Part shown: piece by piece, positions 8,214-17,026 of the stretch
Position numbering within the stretch: position 1 is the first letter of the stretch
Layout of the letters: each line of letters starts with the position of its first letter
Assembly: GCA_964641895.1 (NCBI GenBank)
Contig: CAZXLA010000003.1
Location: 1-61,263, forward strand
Length of the DNA: 61,263 nt
Reading direction: 5' to 3'
Source: UBA2421 sp964641895
GTDB lineage: Bacteria; Planctomycetota; Phycisphaerae; Tepidisphaerales; Tepidisphaeraceae
Notes under the pieces: model-generated
Seen by the model: only the letters and a program-made list of their open reading frames with translations
The model's database searches: none
What the model was told of the DNA's origin: nothing
Position numbers and translations under genes: made by a program

Positions 8214-8696
8214 TTACGCTTCGGCGATCGTGACGCTCTTGAGAATGTCGCCTTGCTTGACGGCGTCGACGATTTCCTGGCCGCTGGTCACTTGCCCGAA
8301 GACCGCGTGCTTGCCGTTGAGCCAGTCGGTGGCGATGTGCGTGATGTAGAACTGGCTGCCGTTGGTGTTCGGCCCGGCGTTGGCCATGCTCAAACTGCCG
8401 ACTGCGTGGTTGATGCCCAGTGCGGCCTTCTCATCGGGCCACTTGTAGCCCGGGCCGCCGGTGCCGGTGCCTTGGGGGTCGCCGCCTTGGACCATGAAAT
8501 CGGCGATCACGCGGTGGAAGAGTGTGCCGTCGTAAAAGCCGTCTTTGGCGAGGAAGACGAAGTTGTTGACGGTGACCGGCGCGCGGTCGGCGAAGAGTTG
8601 AACGACGATATCGCCGCGCGGGGTGTTGAACGTGGCGGTATACGACTTTTTGGCGTCGATCGTCATCGCCGGCGCGGAACCGTATTGCTTGCCCAT
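8214..8696 (-). CDS. Peptidyl-prolyl cis-trans isomerase, cyclophilin type
   Basis: A 160-residue cyclophilin catalysing proline isomerisation. Core motifs are FHRVIADFMVQGGDPQGTGTG (Arg and Gln of the active site), SMANAGPNTNGSQFYIT and LNGKHAVFGQV. There is no signal peptide with the chosen start, so it is cytoplasmic. The ATG at 8696 gives MGKQYG and has AAAGG upstream; the frame is open to 8792 but the additional residues are not cyclophilin-like. The stop lies three bases from the R2 element. Confidence 0.95.
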   Translation of the reverse strand: MGKQYGSAPAMTIDAKKSYTATFNTPRGDIVVQLFADRAPVTVNNFVFLAKDGFYDGTLFHRVIADFMVQGGDPQGTGTGGPGYKWPDEKAALGINHAVGSLSMANAGPNTNGSQFYITHIATDWLNGKHAVFGQVTSGQEIVDAVKQGDILKSVTIAEA

Positions 8697-8791
8697 TTGA
8701 AAAACCTTTCGGTGAGAAAAATTCCTGGAAAAATATTCGAGAGGGAAATCATCGCGGCAAACGCAAAGGGATGCAAAGCCGCGCCGCGCCA

Positions 8792-10174
8792 TTATGTGAG
8801 ATTTTCCAGTTCGTGCAGAAACCGCCGGCCGATGGACGCGCCGGTGGGCGCGCCTGCGCCGTTGATGCGCGTGGTGATGCCAAGATGAAGCGCGTCGCCC
8901 AGCGTGGTCGGCGTGAGGACGAGCGGCATGAAAGGGCCGGTGGGAGAGACGCGCAGATACTCGCTGATGTAATTCGGGTGCGCCTCGGCCGCCCAGGAAT
9001 TGTGCAGCGTGATGTTGCTGATGCCGCCGGCGAGCGGCAGTCGCTTGCGATAAAACTCGCGCAGGTTGCGATCGTCGAAAATCGCGCCGGCGAGCAGGCC
9101 GAAGCTCATGCGGATCTGGCCGGCCTGCGCCAACCGGCGCTCGCGCGCCAACCGCGATTGTGCGGCGACGGCGGCGAGCAGCTTTTCAGTGTCGCCCATC
9201 ACTTCGCCGCGGAGGATGGTGTTGGTGAAGCCGAGGAACATCCCGAAGGCGTCGGCAGGCGAGCGGCCGGGAAGGTTACGGAGATCGACGATCGAGCCGA
9301 GCGCCAAATCATGCCGATGGTGAGGCGGCTCGAGCGGCGCAAGGTCTCGCGCGGTTTTGGCGAGGGCGACCAGGAACAGGTCGTTCACCTTCACGCCGCG
9401 TCGTCGCGAGACGTGCCGCACGGCCGCCACGAGGCCCGCCGGCGCGCGCACCTGCGCGAAGGCGGCGTTCGATTCATTGGCGCGGCCCACATGCACGCGC
9501 CGGCAGTGGCGCAGCCGGGCGGATTGCGAAAGTTGTTGAAGCAGCGCCGGCAGCACCGGCCAACCCGCGGCACCGGGGCCGAAGTGATGCCAGTAACCGT
9601 GCCGTGCCGTCAGCATCGGCGTACCCGTCACACGATCGGGGGAAACGAGGTGATACAGCCACTCGCGCAACAACGAGCGAATGCAAAAGCTGTCGCAAAC
9701 CCAGTGGTGATAAACGACGCCGACGATGGCGCCCGAAGACGTTGTGCAGGAGAAGGGCCGATATGGCAACTCACCCTGTTCAAAAGCGAGGTTGAGTTGG
9801 CCGGACAGGTAATCGTTGAGGTGATCTTCAGAATCGATGGGTCGAATCACGCTCGCAGCGATCACGCCGGGCGAGAAATCGTGAATCACTTTCCCGTCGT
9901 GATGCCAAACGGTCCCGAGGCCGAGCATAGTGAGCGCGGCCCGCCAGGCGCTGGTGAGTTGTTCGATGGAGGGCGCAAAGGTCAGCCGCATCGCCTGCGC
10001 CGCGTTGTAGGGGTGCAGGCGTTCCCACTGAATAATGAGCTGCTGGAAGACGTTCAGATGTGGCGCCGGCGGGTTCAATTCGGCGAGTTGTAACGCATCA
10101 GACTTGTGTCGGCGAGAGCGACTTGGGGATGAACCGCCCGACCGCAGAAAGGTAACGGCCATAGACATGACCAT
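8792..10174 (-). CDS. Condensation-domain acyltransferase
   Basis: A 460-residue stand-alone condensation or WES/DGAT-like acyltransferase. The catalytic HHxxxD motif is present as YHHWVCDSF (about residue 160). The N-terminal WERLHPYNA and the late NDLFL, GSIVDLRNL and GISNITLHNSW segments fit the chloramphenicol-acetyltransferase-like fold, with two lobes. Such enzymes join an acyl thioester to an alcohol or amine; the substrate is unknown. The ATG at 10174 overlaps the upstream methyltransferase gene by 77 nt and lacks a ribosome binding site. A TTG at 10078 just before LNPPAPHLN is a possible true start. No carrier protein or ligase lies nearby. Confidence 0.75.
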   Translation of the reverse strand: MVMSMAVTFLRSGGSSPSRSRRHKSDALQLAELNPPAPHLNVFQQLIIQWERLHPYNAAQAMRLTFAPSIEQLTSAWRAALTMLGLGTVWHHDGKVIHDFSPGVIAASVIRPIDSEDHLNDYLSGQLNLAFEQGELPYRPFSCTTSSGAIVGVVYHHWVCDSFCIRSLLREWLYHLVSPDRVTGTPMLTARHGYWHHFGPGAAGWPVLPALLQQLSQSARLRHCRRVHVGRANESNAAFAQVRAPAGLVAAVRHVSRRRGVKVNDLFLVALAKTARDLAPLEPPHHRHDLALGSIVDLRNLPGRSPADAFGMFLGFTNTILRGEVMGDTEKLLAAVAAQSRLARERRLAQAGQIRMSFGLLAGAIFDDRNLREFYRKRLPLAGGISNITLHNSWAAEAHPNYISEYLRVSPTGPFMPLVLTPTTLGDALHLGITTRINGAGAPTGASIGRRFLHELENLT

Positions 10175-10718
10175 GCGTTTTGAGCAGATAATTCTCTTCG
10201 CGCCGCGCTTCCCAATAAAGCAGGGCGATCAGCAGCACCGCGACCATCGCCATGAGAATGGAAGGCACGGCGACAAAGCCGGCGACCATCATAATCGCCT
10301 GCAACGTGTAGATGGGGTGCCGCACATACGCGTATGGGCCGGAGATAATGAGTTGGGTCTTTTCGGACGGATCGATACCCATGCGCCAACTCTTGCCCAT
10401 CCGTCGCCAGCAGATCAGCGTGAACCAATAGGCGGCGATCGCCACCGCAACGCCGGCGTATTGGATGACGAGGTTTGTGTACAGCGGTCCGGTGAGTGGA
10501 TGCGTTGGCGCCGTCCAAGCCTTCATCAGAGGCCAGATAATCCAGGTGAGAACGGTGGGATACCAGATGATGCGCAATACCTGGCCAAGCCGTTCTGCGG
10601 GCCAGAAGTTGCCGGCCTTTCCGGTGAGCCGCTTGGTTTTGATCACCAGCTTAACCACGCGCGCCCAATACGCGCCGGTGAGCAGGCCGATGAGCAGGGC
10701 AGGCCAGTCGAAAGGCAT
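10098..10718 (-). CDS. Isoprenylcysteine carboxyl methyltransferase-like membrane protein
   Basis: A 206-residue integral membrane protein with about five hydrophobic segments and the ICMT/PEMT signature GPYAYVRHPIYTLQ followed by a C-terminal EARREENYLL...YGRYLSAVGRFIP. The family binds S-adenosylmethionine and methylates lipid-like or isoprenoid substrates at the membrane; the bacterial substrate here is unknown. The ATG at 10718 was chosen because upstream residues are Arg/Cys-rich and lie in a repeat. It is followed, with overlap, by the condensation-type gene, suggesting a shared role in lipid modification. Confidence 0.8.
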   Translation of the reverse strand: MPFDWPALLIGLLTGAYWARVVKLVIKTKRLTGKAGNFWPAERLGQVLRIIWYPTVLTWIIWPLMKAWTAPTHPLTGPLYTNLVIQYAGVAVAIAAYWFTLICWRRMGKSWRMGIDPSEKTQLIISGPYAYVRHPIYTLQAIMMVAGFVAVPSILMAMVAVLLIALLYWEARREENYLLKTHGHVYGRYLSAVGRFIPKSLSPTQV

Positions 10719-10794
10719 CGTTCGGATTGTACGGAGGCGCATCGCAAATGCACTGGGATGAAAGTGTTGGCGTTTGTGGCATGCGCTGCGTGCC

Positions 10795-10882
10795 ACGATC
10801 TTGGCTCTGGGGCCAAGTCGTGCGACTGTCATGCAAACTTCGCACACCGACCAGGCACGACATGGCCCCAGAGCCATGTCGT
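10795..10882. repeat. Double hairpin repeat (family R8)
   Basis: Two related palindromes lie head to tail: 10795-10821 (imperfect, arms around TCTGG) and 10857-10882 (perfect 10 bp arms ACGACATGGC/GCCATGTCGT around CCCAGA). The central 14 bp of one is the reverse complement of the other, so the pair can also fold as one long hairpin. It lies between the lipoprotein hydrolase stop and the methyltransferase start and could terminate transcription. Confidence 0.75.
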
Positions 10883-10904
10883 CGCACCCGTCGTTTTGAT
10901 GCGA

Positions 10905-11714
10905 TCAGTTGGATTCCCGGCGATCGACGCCGCCGTTGCTCATGGCGCCGGGGCGCGCCGGCGCGGGCTTGGCGTCGACCGGCGCCTTGACCGATGCCGA
11001 AGCGACACTGGTGCTCTTGCCGGCGATCTGCGCCACCCATGTCGCCCGCGGGGGGCAGGCGGCGAGGACTTGCTTCACGACTTCGCTGTGAATTTTTGCC
11101 TTCTTCTCGATGTTGAAGTGGTCGGTGCCCGGCTCCAGCAGATCGGTTCTATCTTCGCGAATATTGACGTTCAGCAGCTTTGCCGGGCCGGGCTGTTCGG
11201 CTTGCAGCGGAACACCGCGCAGCCACGGCAGCGCGTCCATCGCGCCGTTGGACTGGTAGATGTTGATGCACGTCTTCACGTTGCCCGGCACCTTCGGCGG
11301 GGTGACGGGATCAATGGTGATGAGCATATCGACCGTGACGTTGTCGTCGGCGAGTTTGCGTGCGATGCGCACGACGTCATCGGCACCGTAGGAATGACCG
11401 ACGAGGATGATCGGCTCGTGGTTCGGTTCGGTCTTGTACTTCTGGCAGATCGTGTCGGCGAGCACGGCCCACTGGTCGTCCTGGTATACATTGGCGCGCA
11501 CGCCGGATTCGTTGATCTTGGCGGTCAGTTGATCGATGCCCTGCGAAAAAACGCCAATGAATCCGCGCAACAGGTAGGCATTGCCGGCGCGCGGTGCGTC
11601 CGAGGTCGGCTGGACGGCCGACAACTTACCCGGAGCGGTGGCTTTGCACCCGCCGCCAAGCGCGGCGACCACTACCATTGCAGCGAAAAATGGAATGTAG
11701 CAACGCATCTTCAA
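10905..11714 (-). CDS. Lipoprotein with alpha/beta hydrolase (lipase-like) domain
   Basis: A 269-residue predicted lipoprotein with N-terminal hydrophobic stretch and lipobox LGGGC near residue 23. The nucleophile elbow GHSYGADDVVRIARKL and the following ITIDPVT resemble thioesterase or lipase-type alpha/beta hydrolases; the candidate His is in EPGTDHFNI. A Pro/Ala-rich tail follows (about residues 240-260). It is probably anchored in the cell envelope and acts on an ester; substrate unknown. It lies 110 bp downstream of birA on the same strand. Confidence 0.7.
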   Translation of the reverse strand: MKMRCYIPFFAAMVVVAALGGGCKATAPGKLSAVQPTSDAPRAGNAYLLRGFIGVFSQGIDQLTAKINESGVRANVYQDDQWAVLADTICQKYKTEPNHEPIILVGHSYGADDVVRIARKLADDNVTVDMLITIDPVTPPKVPGNVKTCINIYQSNGAMDALPWLRGVPLQAEQPGPAKLLNVNIREDRTDLLEPGTDHFNIEKKAKIHSEVVKQVLAACPPRATWVAQIAGKSTSVASASVKAPVDAKPAPARPGAMSNGGVDRRESN

Positions 11715-11824
11715 CCACTTCCAGCATGCTACCGGTTGATGACCGGCAGCGGTCTCGGCCGGCGACTCTTCCGCCAGGTGCCTCAGGACGTGGGGAGTAT
11801 GCTGCAGATCGGCGTCGAGGCAAG

Positions 11825-12598
11825 TCAGAACGCGCCAATTGCCTCGACATTGCCGGCAATGATGTGATGTAACTTGCTGCCAGACTTGAGGATAAGGCGA
11901 CCTTCCGGATCAAGCCCGATGCAGAAACCAGACAATTGCTGATGATCGGAATTGCTGACCGAGACCTGTCGGCCGGCGAGAAGGTGGTGCTGGTTGTAAT
12001 CGCTGAGCACCGTTTCCAGTGACGGGGATTCAGAAAGGCCGATGCGCATGGCGGTGGCGAGGCTGATGAGCATCTGGGATTGATCCGTCTGCCGCCCGGT
12101 GATTTCTGAAAGCGACGTGATGCGCCGGCGCAACAGTGGCGGGGCGGCGGAGACGTTCAGGTTGACGTTGAGGCCCACCCCGATGAGGTCGTAGCCGTTC
12201 ACCCGCTCGCACAGCATGCCGCAAACCTTGCGGCCGTTGTGCAGTAAGTCGTTTGGCCACTTGAGCTTAACATCGGTCACGCCCGTCACTTGCGCGACCG
12301 TTCGGCGGATGATCACACCGGCCAACAGCGGCAAGTGGTGGGCGGGGCGGGTAAGGTCGGCGCGGAAGGCAAACGTCGCGGTGAGACTGCCGGCCGAAGA
12401 CCACCAGGTGTTCGTCCCGCGTCCGCGGCCGGCCACCTGCCAGCCGGTCAGCACGATCGATGGGGCAGAAAGCTCATCCCGCCGAGCCATCGCCGCCGCG
12501 CGGGTGTTGGTGCTGCCGAGTCGGGAAAACCAATAGATCGTCGTCGGTGCCAACGCGGCGCGCATGTCGGCCAAATGGTAGCTGGCGGTTCGGCTCAC
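11825..12598 (-). CDS. birA: Biotin--[acetyl-CoA-carboxylase] ligase
   Basis: A 257-residue biotin protein ligase that activates biotin with ATP and attaches it to biotin carrier domains. Motifs are GSTNTRAAAMA, the biotinyl-AMP loop QVAGRGRGTNTW (GRGRxxxxW), LKWPNDLLHNGRKVCGML and GVGLNVN, then a small SH3-like C-terminal domain. There is no N-terminal helix-turn-helix, so it lacks the repressor function of E. coli BirA. The GTG at 12598 overlaps the pyc stop (GTGA), indicating translational coupling with its own substrate protein. An ATG at 12565 is an alternative start. Confidence 0.93.
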   Translation of the reverse strand: MSRTASYHLADMRAALAPTTIYWFSRLGSTNTRAAAMARRDELSAPSIVLTGWQVAGRGRGTNTWWSSAGSLTATFAFRADLTRPAHHLPLLAGVIIRRTVAQVTGVTDVKLKWPNDLLHNGRKVCGMLCERVNGYDLIGVGLNVNLNVSAAPPLLRRRITSLSEITGRQTDQSQMLISLATAMRIGLSESPSLETVLSDYNQHHLLAGRQVSVSNSDHQQLSGFCIGLDPEGRLILKSGSKLHHIIAGNVEAIGAF

Positions 12599-15500
12599 TG
12601 GAGTACTACGAGCAAATCACCCGCTTGGATCGTCGAACCGGCTTTTACGTGAACTTCGCCAATCTTGGCCCCGCGTGGGGCATAGACCGCCGTCTCCATC
12701 TTCATGGCTTCGATGGAAAGCAACCGGTCGCCGGCTTTGACGGTGTCGCCGATCTTCACCGCCACGCCGCTCACCTTGCCGGGCATGGGGGCGGCGACGT
12801 GATTGGAGTTGTCGGCGTCGGCTTTGGGGTGCTTGTGGGCCAAGGCTTCCAGCGTGCGATCGGCGATCTTCACTTCGCGCGGCTGGCCGTTGAGTTCAAA
12901 AAACACCGTGCGCGTGCCGTCATCGTGCGGGTCGGAGACGGTGAGGAACTTGATCACCAGCGTTTTGCCGGGCTCGATCTCGACGTTGATCTCTTCACCC
13001 ACGCGCAATCCATAAAAGAACGCCGATGTGGGCAGCACACTGGTGTCGCTGTACTTTGCGACGTGCTTGGCAAAGTCGGCGAACACCGGCGGGTACATGA
13101 GAAAGCTCATGACGTCGTGAGGGGTCGGTTCATGATCAACCTTTTTTGCAACGTCCTTCTTAACAGCGGCGAAGTCGACCGCCGGAACGTTCGACCCCGG
13201 CCGGCCCTTAAACGCCTTCACGCCGGCCGAGTCGAGGATGATCTTCTGCAGCTTCTTGGGCCAACCGCCGTCGGGCACGCCGATGGAGCCTTGCATCATC
13301 TCCACCACGCTCTTGGGAAAGCTGAGTTTGCGCTTCTCATCCATCACGTCGTCGGGCGTGAGGTTGTTGGTGACCATGAACAGCGCCATATCGCCGACGA
13401 CTTTGCTGCTGGGCGTCACCTTCACGATGTCGCCGAACATTTGATTGACGGTGGCATACATGCGCGCCACGTCGGTCCAGCGATCTTCCAGGTGAAGCGA
13501 CTTCGCCTGCTGCTTGAGGTTGGTGTATTGCCCGCCGGGCATCTCGTGTTGATACACTTCCGCGGTGCCGGTTTTGATGTCTTCTTCGAACGGATAGTAA
13601 AACCCGCGGACGCGTTCCCAGTAGTCAGACACCTGGTTCGCAGCGTCGAGGTCGATCTGCGTATCGCGCGGCGTGTTGGCCAGCGCGGCGACGATGCTGT
13701 TGAGGTTCGGCTGGCTGGTCTGCCCGCTCATACTGGCCATGGCGACGTCGGCGATATCCACCCCCACGTCGGCGGACCGCAGGATCGTGCCGGCGTTGAT
13801 GCCGCTGGTGTCGTGCGTGTGCAGGTGAATCGGCACGCCCACTTCCTCCCGCAGCGCCTTCACCAGCGCCTTGGCGGCGTAGGGTTTGCACAGGCCGGCC
13901 ATGTCTTTGATGGCCAGAATGTGCGTGCCCATCTTCACCAGTTCCTTCGCCATCTTGATGTAATAATTCAGCGAGTACTTGGTGCGTTTGGGGTCGAGAA
14001 TATCGCCGGTGTAGCAGATGGCGGCTTCGCACAACGAATCGGTGTGATCGCGTGTGGCTTCGACCGCCACCTTCATGTTGCCGACGACATTGAGCGAATC
14101 AAAAATGCGCAGCACGTCCACGCCGCTTGTCGAAGCGAGCTTGACGAACTCCTTTACCACGTTGTCCGGATAGCTCGTGTAGCCGACCGCATTGCTGGCG
14201 CGCAGCAGCATCTGGAACAGGATGTTGGGCACCAGCTTGCGCAGTTGCGACAGCCGTGCCCACGGGTCTTCTTGTAGGAAGCGCATCGATGTATCAAACG
14301 TCGCGCCGCCCCAGCATTCGAGGCTGAAGAGATTACTCAAGCGCCGCGCGTAAAACGGCGCGATGGCCAGCATGTCGTAGGTTCGCACGCGCGTCGCGAG
14401 GAGCGACTGGTGTGCATCCCTCATCGTGGTGTCGGTGAGGAGGAGGCGCTTTTGCTTTTGGATCCATTCGCAGAATTTCTTCGTGCCGAGTTCTTTGAGA
14501 AGATCGCGCGAGCCTTTCTGTAGCGACTCCTGTGAAAGGGATCCGGGGCTGAAGCCTCCGGCTTGGGAGCGTTCGTTCTGTGCGCCGGGGATGATCGGCG
14601 CGAGGAGCTGGCGCTTGGGATCAACCTTTCCCCTCACATCGGGTCGTCCATTGATGATGACTTCGCCGAGGTAGCTCAAGAGCTTGGTCGCCCGGTCTTT
14701 GCGGGCGCGGAAGCGGAAAAGCTCGGGGGTTTTGTCGATAAACGTCGTCGTTGCTTCGCCTGAGGCGAACGTGGGGTGGTGGATCAGATTTTCAAGGAAC
14801 TGAATGTTGGTCTTGACCCCGCGGATGCGGAACTCGCGCAGGCTGCGGTCGGTGCGGGCGACGGCCTCGGCGAGCGAGCCGGCCCAGCAGGTCATTTTGA
14901 CCAGCAGCGAATCGAAGTAAGGCGTGATGACCGCCCCGCCGAAGGCCGTGCCGCCGTCGAGTCGCACACCGAAGCCCGCCGCCGAGCGGTAATTGGCGAT
15001 TCGGCCGTAGTCGGGGATGAAATTGTTGCTCGGGTCCTCAGTAGTAATGCGGCACTGCACCGCCACGCCGCGGGTTTCGATATCCTTCTGCTCAGGAATA
15101 TTCAGCGGCGGTTCGTGAAGCTTGTAGCCTTGTGCGATGAGAATCTGGCTCTTGACGATGTCGATGCCGGTCACCTCTTCGGTAACCGTGTGTTCGACCT
15201 GAATGCGCGGGTTGACTTCGATGAAGAAGAATTCGTTGCGGTCAAGATCCAGAAGAAACTCTACGGTTCCTGCGTTTTGATAACCTGCTGTGGAGCAAAG
15301 CCGCGCAGCGGCGGTGCAGATTTCTTCTCTCAGTTTGCGCGGCAGGTTGATGCTCGGGGCGACCTCCACCACTTTCTGGTGCCGGCGTTGGACCGAGCAA
15401 TCGCGTTCCCACAAATGAACGAGGTTGCCGTGCTCATCCGCTAGAATCTGCACTTCAATGTGCTTGGCGCGGGGAATGTATCGTTCCACGAATACTTCCG

Positions 15501-16089
15501 CTCGACCGAATGCGGCACCGGCTTCGCGCTGGGCTTCTTCTAGTTTCGGAAGGAGTTCTTCGGGCTTCAGCACGACGCGCATCCCGCGTCCGCCGCCGCC
15601 GAAGCTGGCTTTGATGATGACGGGGAAGCCAATCTTCTTCGCCGCCGCCGCCACGGCTTTCTGATCCTTGATTCCGTGCTCGGTGCCCGGAACGGTGGGC
15701 ACGCCGGCCTTGATGGCGATGCGTTTGGCAGCGGTTTTGTCGCCGAACATCTCGAGCTGCTTGGGCGTCGGGCCGACGAACTTGATGCCGTTTTCTTCGC
15801 ACGCCCGGCTGAGTTCGGCATTTTCGCTCAGGAATCCATAGCCCGGATGAATGGCATCGGCCCCGCAGGCTTTGGCGACATCAATCAGCCCCGGAATGTT
15901 GAGATAGCCGCGCACCGGCTCCCCGCCGGCGGCCGGGCCGATGGGGTACGACTGGTCGGCCTTGAAGCGGTGCAGCGCGAAGCGGTCTTCGTGGGTGTAG
16001 ACCGCGACGGTGCGAAGTTTAAGCTCGGTGGCCGCGCGAAAGACACGGATGGCGATCTCGGAGCGATTGGCGACCAATAGTTTATTCAT
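12595..16089 (-). CDS. pyc: Pyruvate carboxylase
   Basis: A 1164-residue multidomain pyruvate carboxylase producing oxaloacetate from pyruvate and bicarbonate. Order: biotin carboxylase (NKLLVANRSEIAIRVFRA, KASFGGGGRGMR, EVNPRIQVEHTVTEEVTG), carboxyltransferase from about residue 540 (LLLTDTTMRDAHQSLLATR, FDSLNVVGNM, HLHTHDTSG), and C-terminal biotinyl domain with EAMKMET. The ATG at 16089 starts exactly at the family N-terminus; the 30 codons upstream include a tandem 13 bp repeat. The linker at about residues 497-519 contains an odd Ser/Gly-rich stretch (SQAGGFSPGSLSQ) encoded by a palindromic-looking segment. It is co-translated with birA. Confidence 0.96.
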   Translation of the reverse strand: MNKLLVANRSEIAIRVFRAATELKLRTVAVYTHEDRFALHRFKADQSYPIGPAAGGEPVRGYLNIPGLIDVAKACGADAIHPGYGFLSENAELSRACEENGIKFVGPTPKQLEMFGDKTAAKRIAIKAGVPTVPGTEHGIKDQKAVAAAAKKIGFPVIIKASFGGGGRGMRVVLKPEELLPKLEEAQREAGAAFGRAEVFVERYIPRAKHIEVQILADEHGNLVHLWERDCSVQRRHQKVVEVAPSINLPRKLREEICTAAARLCSTAGYQNAGTVEFLLDLDRNEFFFIEVNPRIQVEHTVTEEVTGIDIVKSQILIAQGYKLHEPPLNIPEQKDIETRGVAVQCRITTEDPSNNFIPDYGRIANYRSAAGFGVRLDGGTAFGGAVITPYFDSLLVKMTCWAGSLAEAVARTDRSLREFRIRGVKTNIQFLENLIHHPTFASGEATTTFIDKTPELFRFRARKDRATKLLSYLGEVIINGRPDVRGKVDPKRQLLAPIIPGAQNERSQAGGFSPGSLSQESLQKGSRDLLKELGTKKFCEWIQKQKRLLLTDTTMRDAHQSLLATRVRTYDMLAIAPFYARRLSNLFSLECWGGATFDTSMRFLQEDPWARLSQLRKLVPNILFQMLLRASNAVGYTSYPDNVVKEFVKLASTSGVDVLRIFDSLNVVGNMKVAVEATRDHTDSLCEAAICYTGDILDPKRTKYSLNYYIKMAKELVKMGTHILAIKDMAGLCKPYAAKALVKALREEVGVPIHLHTHDTSGINAGTILRSADVGVDIADVAMASMSGQTSQPNLNSIVAALANTPRDTQIDLDAANQVSDYWERVRGFYYPFEEDIKTGTAEVYQHEMPGGQYTNLKQQAKSLHLEDRWTDVARMYATVNQMFGDIVKVTPSSKVVGDMALFMVTNNLTPDDVMDEKRKLSFPKSVVEMMQGSIGVPDGGWPKKLQKIILDSAGVKAFKGRPGSNVPAVDFAAVKKDVAKKVDHEPTPHDVMSFLMYPPVFADFAKHVAKYSDTSVLPTSAFFYGLRVGEEINVEIEPGKTLVIKFLTVSDPHDDGTRTVFFELNGQPREVKIADRTLEALAHKHPKADADNSNHVAAPMPGKVSGVAVKIGDTVKAGDRLLSIEAMKMETAVYAPRGAKIGEVHVKAGSTIQAGDLLVVLQ

Positions 16090-16105
16090 CGACCTGTCTC
16101 GAAAA

Positions 16106-16131
16106 CGGCCCCGTTGAACGGCCCCGTTGAA
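16106..16131. repeat. 13 bp tandem duplication upstream of pyc
   Basis: CGGCCCCGTTGAA occurs twice in direct succession about 20-40 bases upstream of the pyruvate carboxylase ATG. It lies in the 5' untranslated or promoter region. Confidence 0.7.
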
Positions 16132-16207
16132 CGATGCCGTGGGGCGACGACATTGTGGGGGAGCGGCGAGGGAATTCAACCGTCTAAACGCGTAAGATAG
16201 CGGTCCG

Positions 16208-16801
16208 ATGCGCTATTTGACCGCCGATCAGCAGGAGGAACTTCGCCGCGCGGTGCAGGTTGCCGCCGGGGCGGAGGGTTTGGCGGGAGAAATCCAGGCC
16301 ATCTACCGGGAGGTGGAAGCAGAAATCGCTGCCCGCCGGCCACGATGCGACCAATCCGGACGATGCTGCCGCTTCGACGAATTCGGCCATTTGCTGTTTG
16401 TGACCACCGCAGAGTTGGCGGTCTTCATGGGTAGGTTGGCGGTTGGGCGTGGTGGGTTGGGAAACAGTAGTGGTGGGTCGACGGTGCCGCACGCAGCGAT
16501 AATGTTACCGGGCCAACGATTGCGGCTGTTTCCAACCAACAACCAACGACCTACAACCCACCCTCAACCCGCCTGCGTCTATCAACTGGACAACCTCTGC
16601 ACCGTCCACGCCATCCGACCATTCGGCTGCCGTATTTTCTTTTGCGATCCGACTGCGCAGGATTGGCAGCAGGCCCAATACAACGTGTTTCACGTTCGGT
16701 TGAAGCAACTGCACAAGCGGCTCGGCGTGCCCTATATGTATGTTGAATGGCGACAAGCGCTTGCGGCGGTGGGGGAGCCGATGCGTGCCAACGGTTTGTA
16801 A
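16208..16801 (+). CDS. YkgJ-family cysteine cluster protein
   Basis: A 197-residue protein with the cysteine pattern of the YkgJ family: CDQSGRCCRFDEFG, then ACVYQLDNLCTVHAIRPFGCRIFFC. These cysteines are thought to bind zinc or an iron-sulfur cluster; the biochemical role is not established. Between the first and second cysteine groups (about residues 73-123) is an unusual Gly/Asn/Pro-rich stretch encoded by GT-rich and CCAAC-rich low-complexity DNA, probably an insertion. It is divergent from pyc. The ATG at 16208 is the only sensible start. Confidence 0.82.
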   Translation: MRYLTADQQEELRRAVQVAAGAEGLAGEIQAIYREVEAEIAARRPRCDQSGRCCRFDEFGHLLFVTTAELAVFMGRLAVGRGGLGNSSGGSTVPHAAIMLPGQRLRLFPTNNQRPTTHPQPACVYQLDNLCTVHAIRPFGCRIFFCDPTAQDWQQAQYNVFHVRLKQLHKRLGVPYMYVEWRQALAAVGEPMRANGL

Positions 16802-17026
16802 CGAGCGGAGAGCGTCAGCGACCCGGTTCTGGGCACAAAGCGATAGCTTGCTAACGCTGGCGTCGCGTCATTCCGGGTCCCATGCGGTTGCCCTTAAACT
16901 GCCCAGACGTGTTGGCCAGGGCAATTGCCTTTGACAGCCGGCGGCGGGGCACGATAATTCCATGCTGCCGCGGCGCTTGCGCTGGGCTTGATCTGCAACT
17001 GGATGTTACATCAGGAAGGCCTCACC

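Noticed and set aside
10035..11867. 610-codon plus-strand open frame opposite the methyltransferase and lipoprotein hydrolase genes
   Set aside because: Antisense to two recognised genes and to a hairpin repeat; composition is low-complexity and unlike any protein.
12460..14277. 605-codon plus-strand open frame opposite pyruvate carboxylase
   Set aside because: It lies wholly antisense to the clear pyc and birA coding regions, and its protein is His/Arg/Gly-rich without family motifs, as expected for a shadow of high-GC coding DNA.
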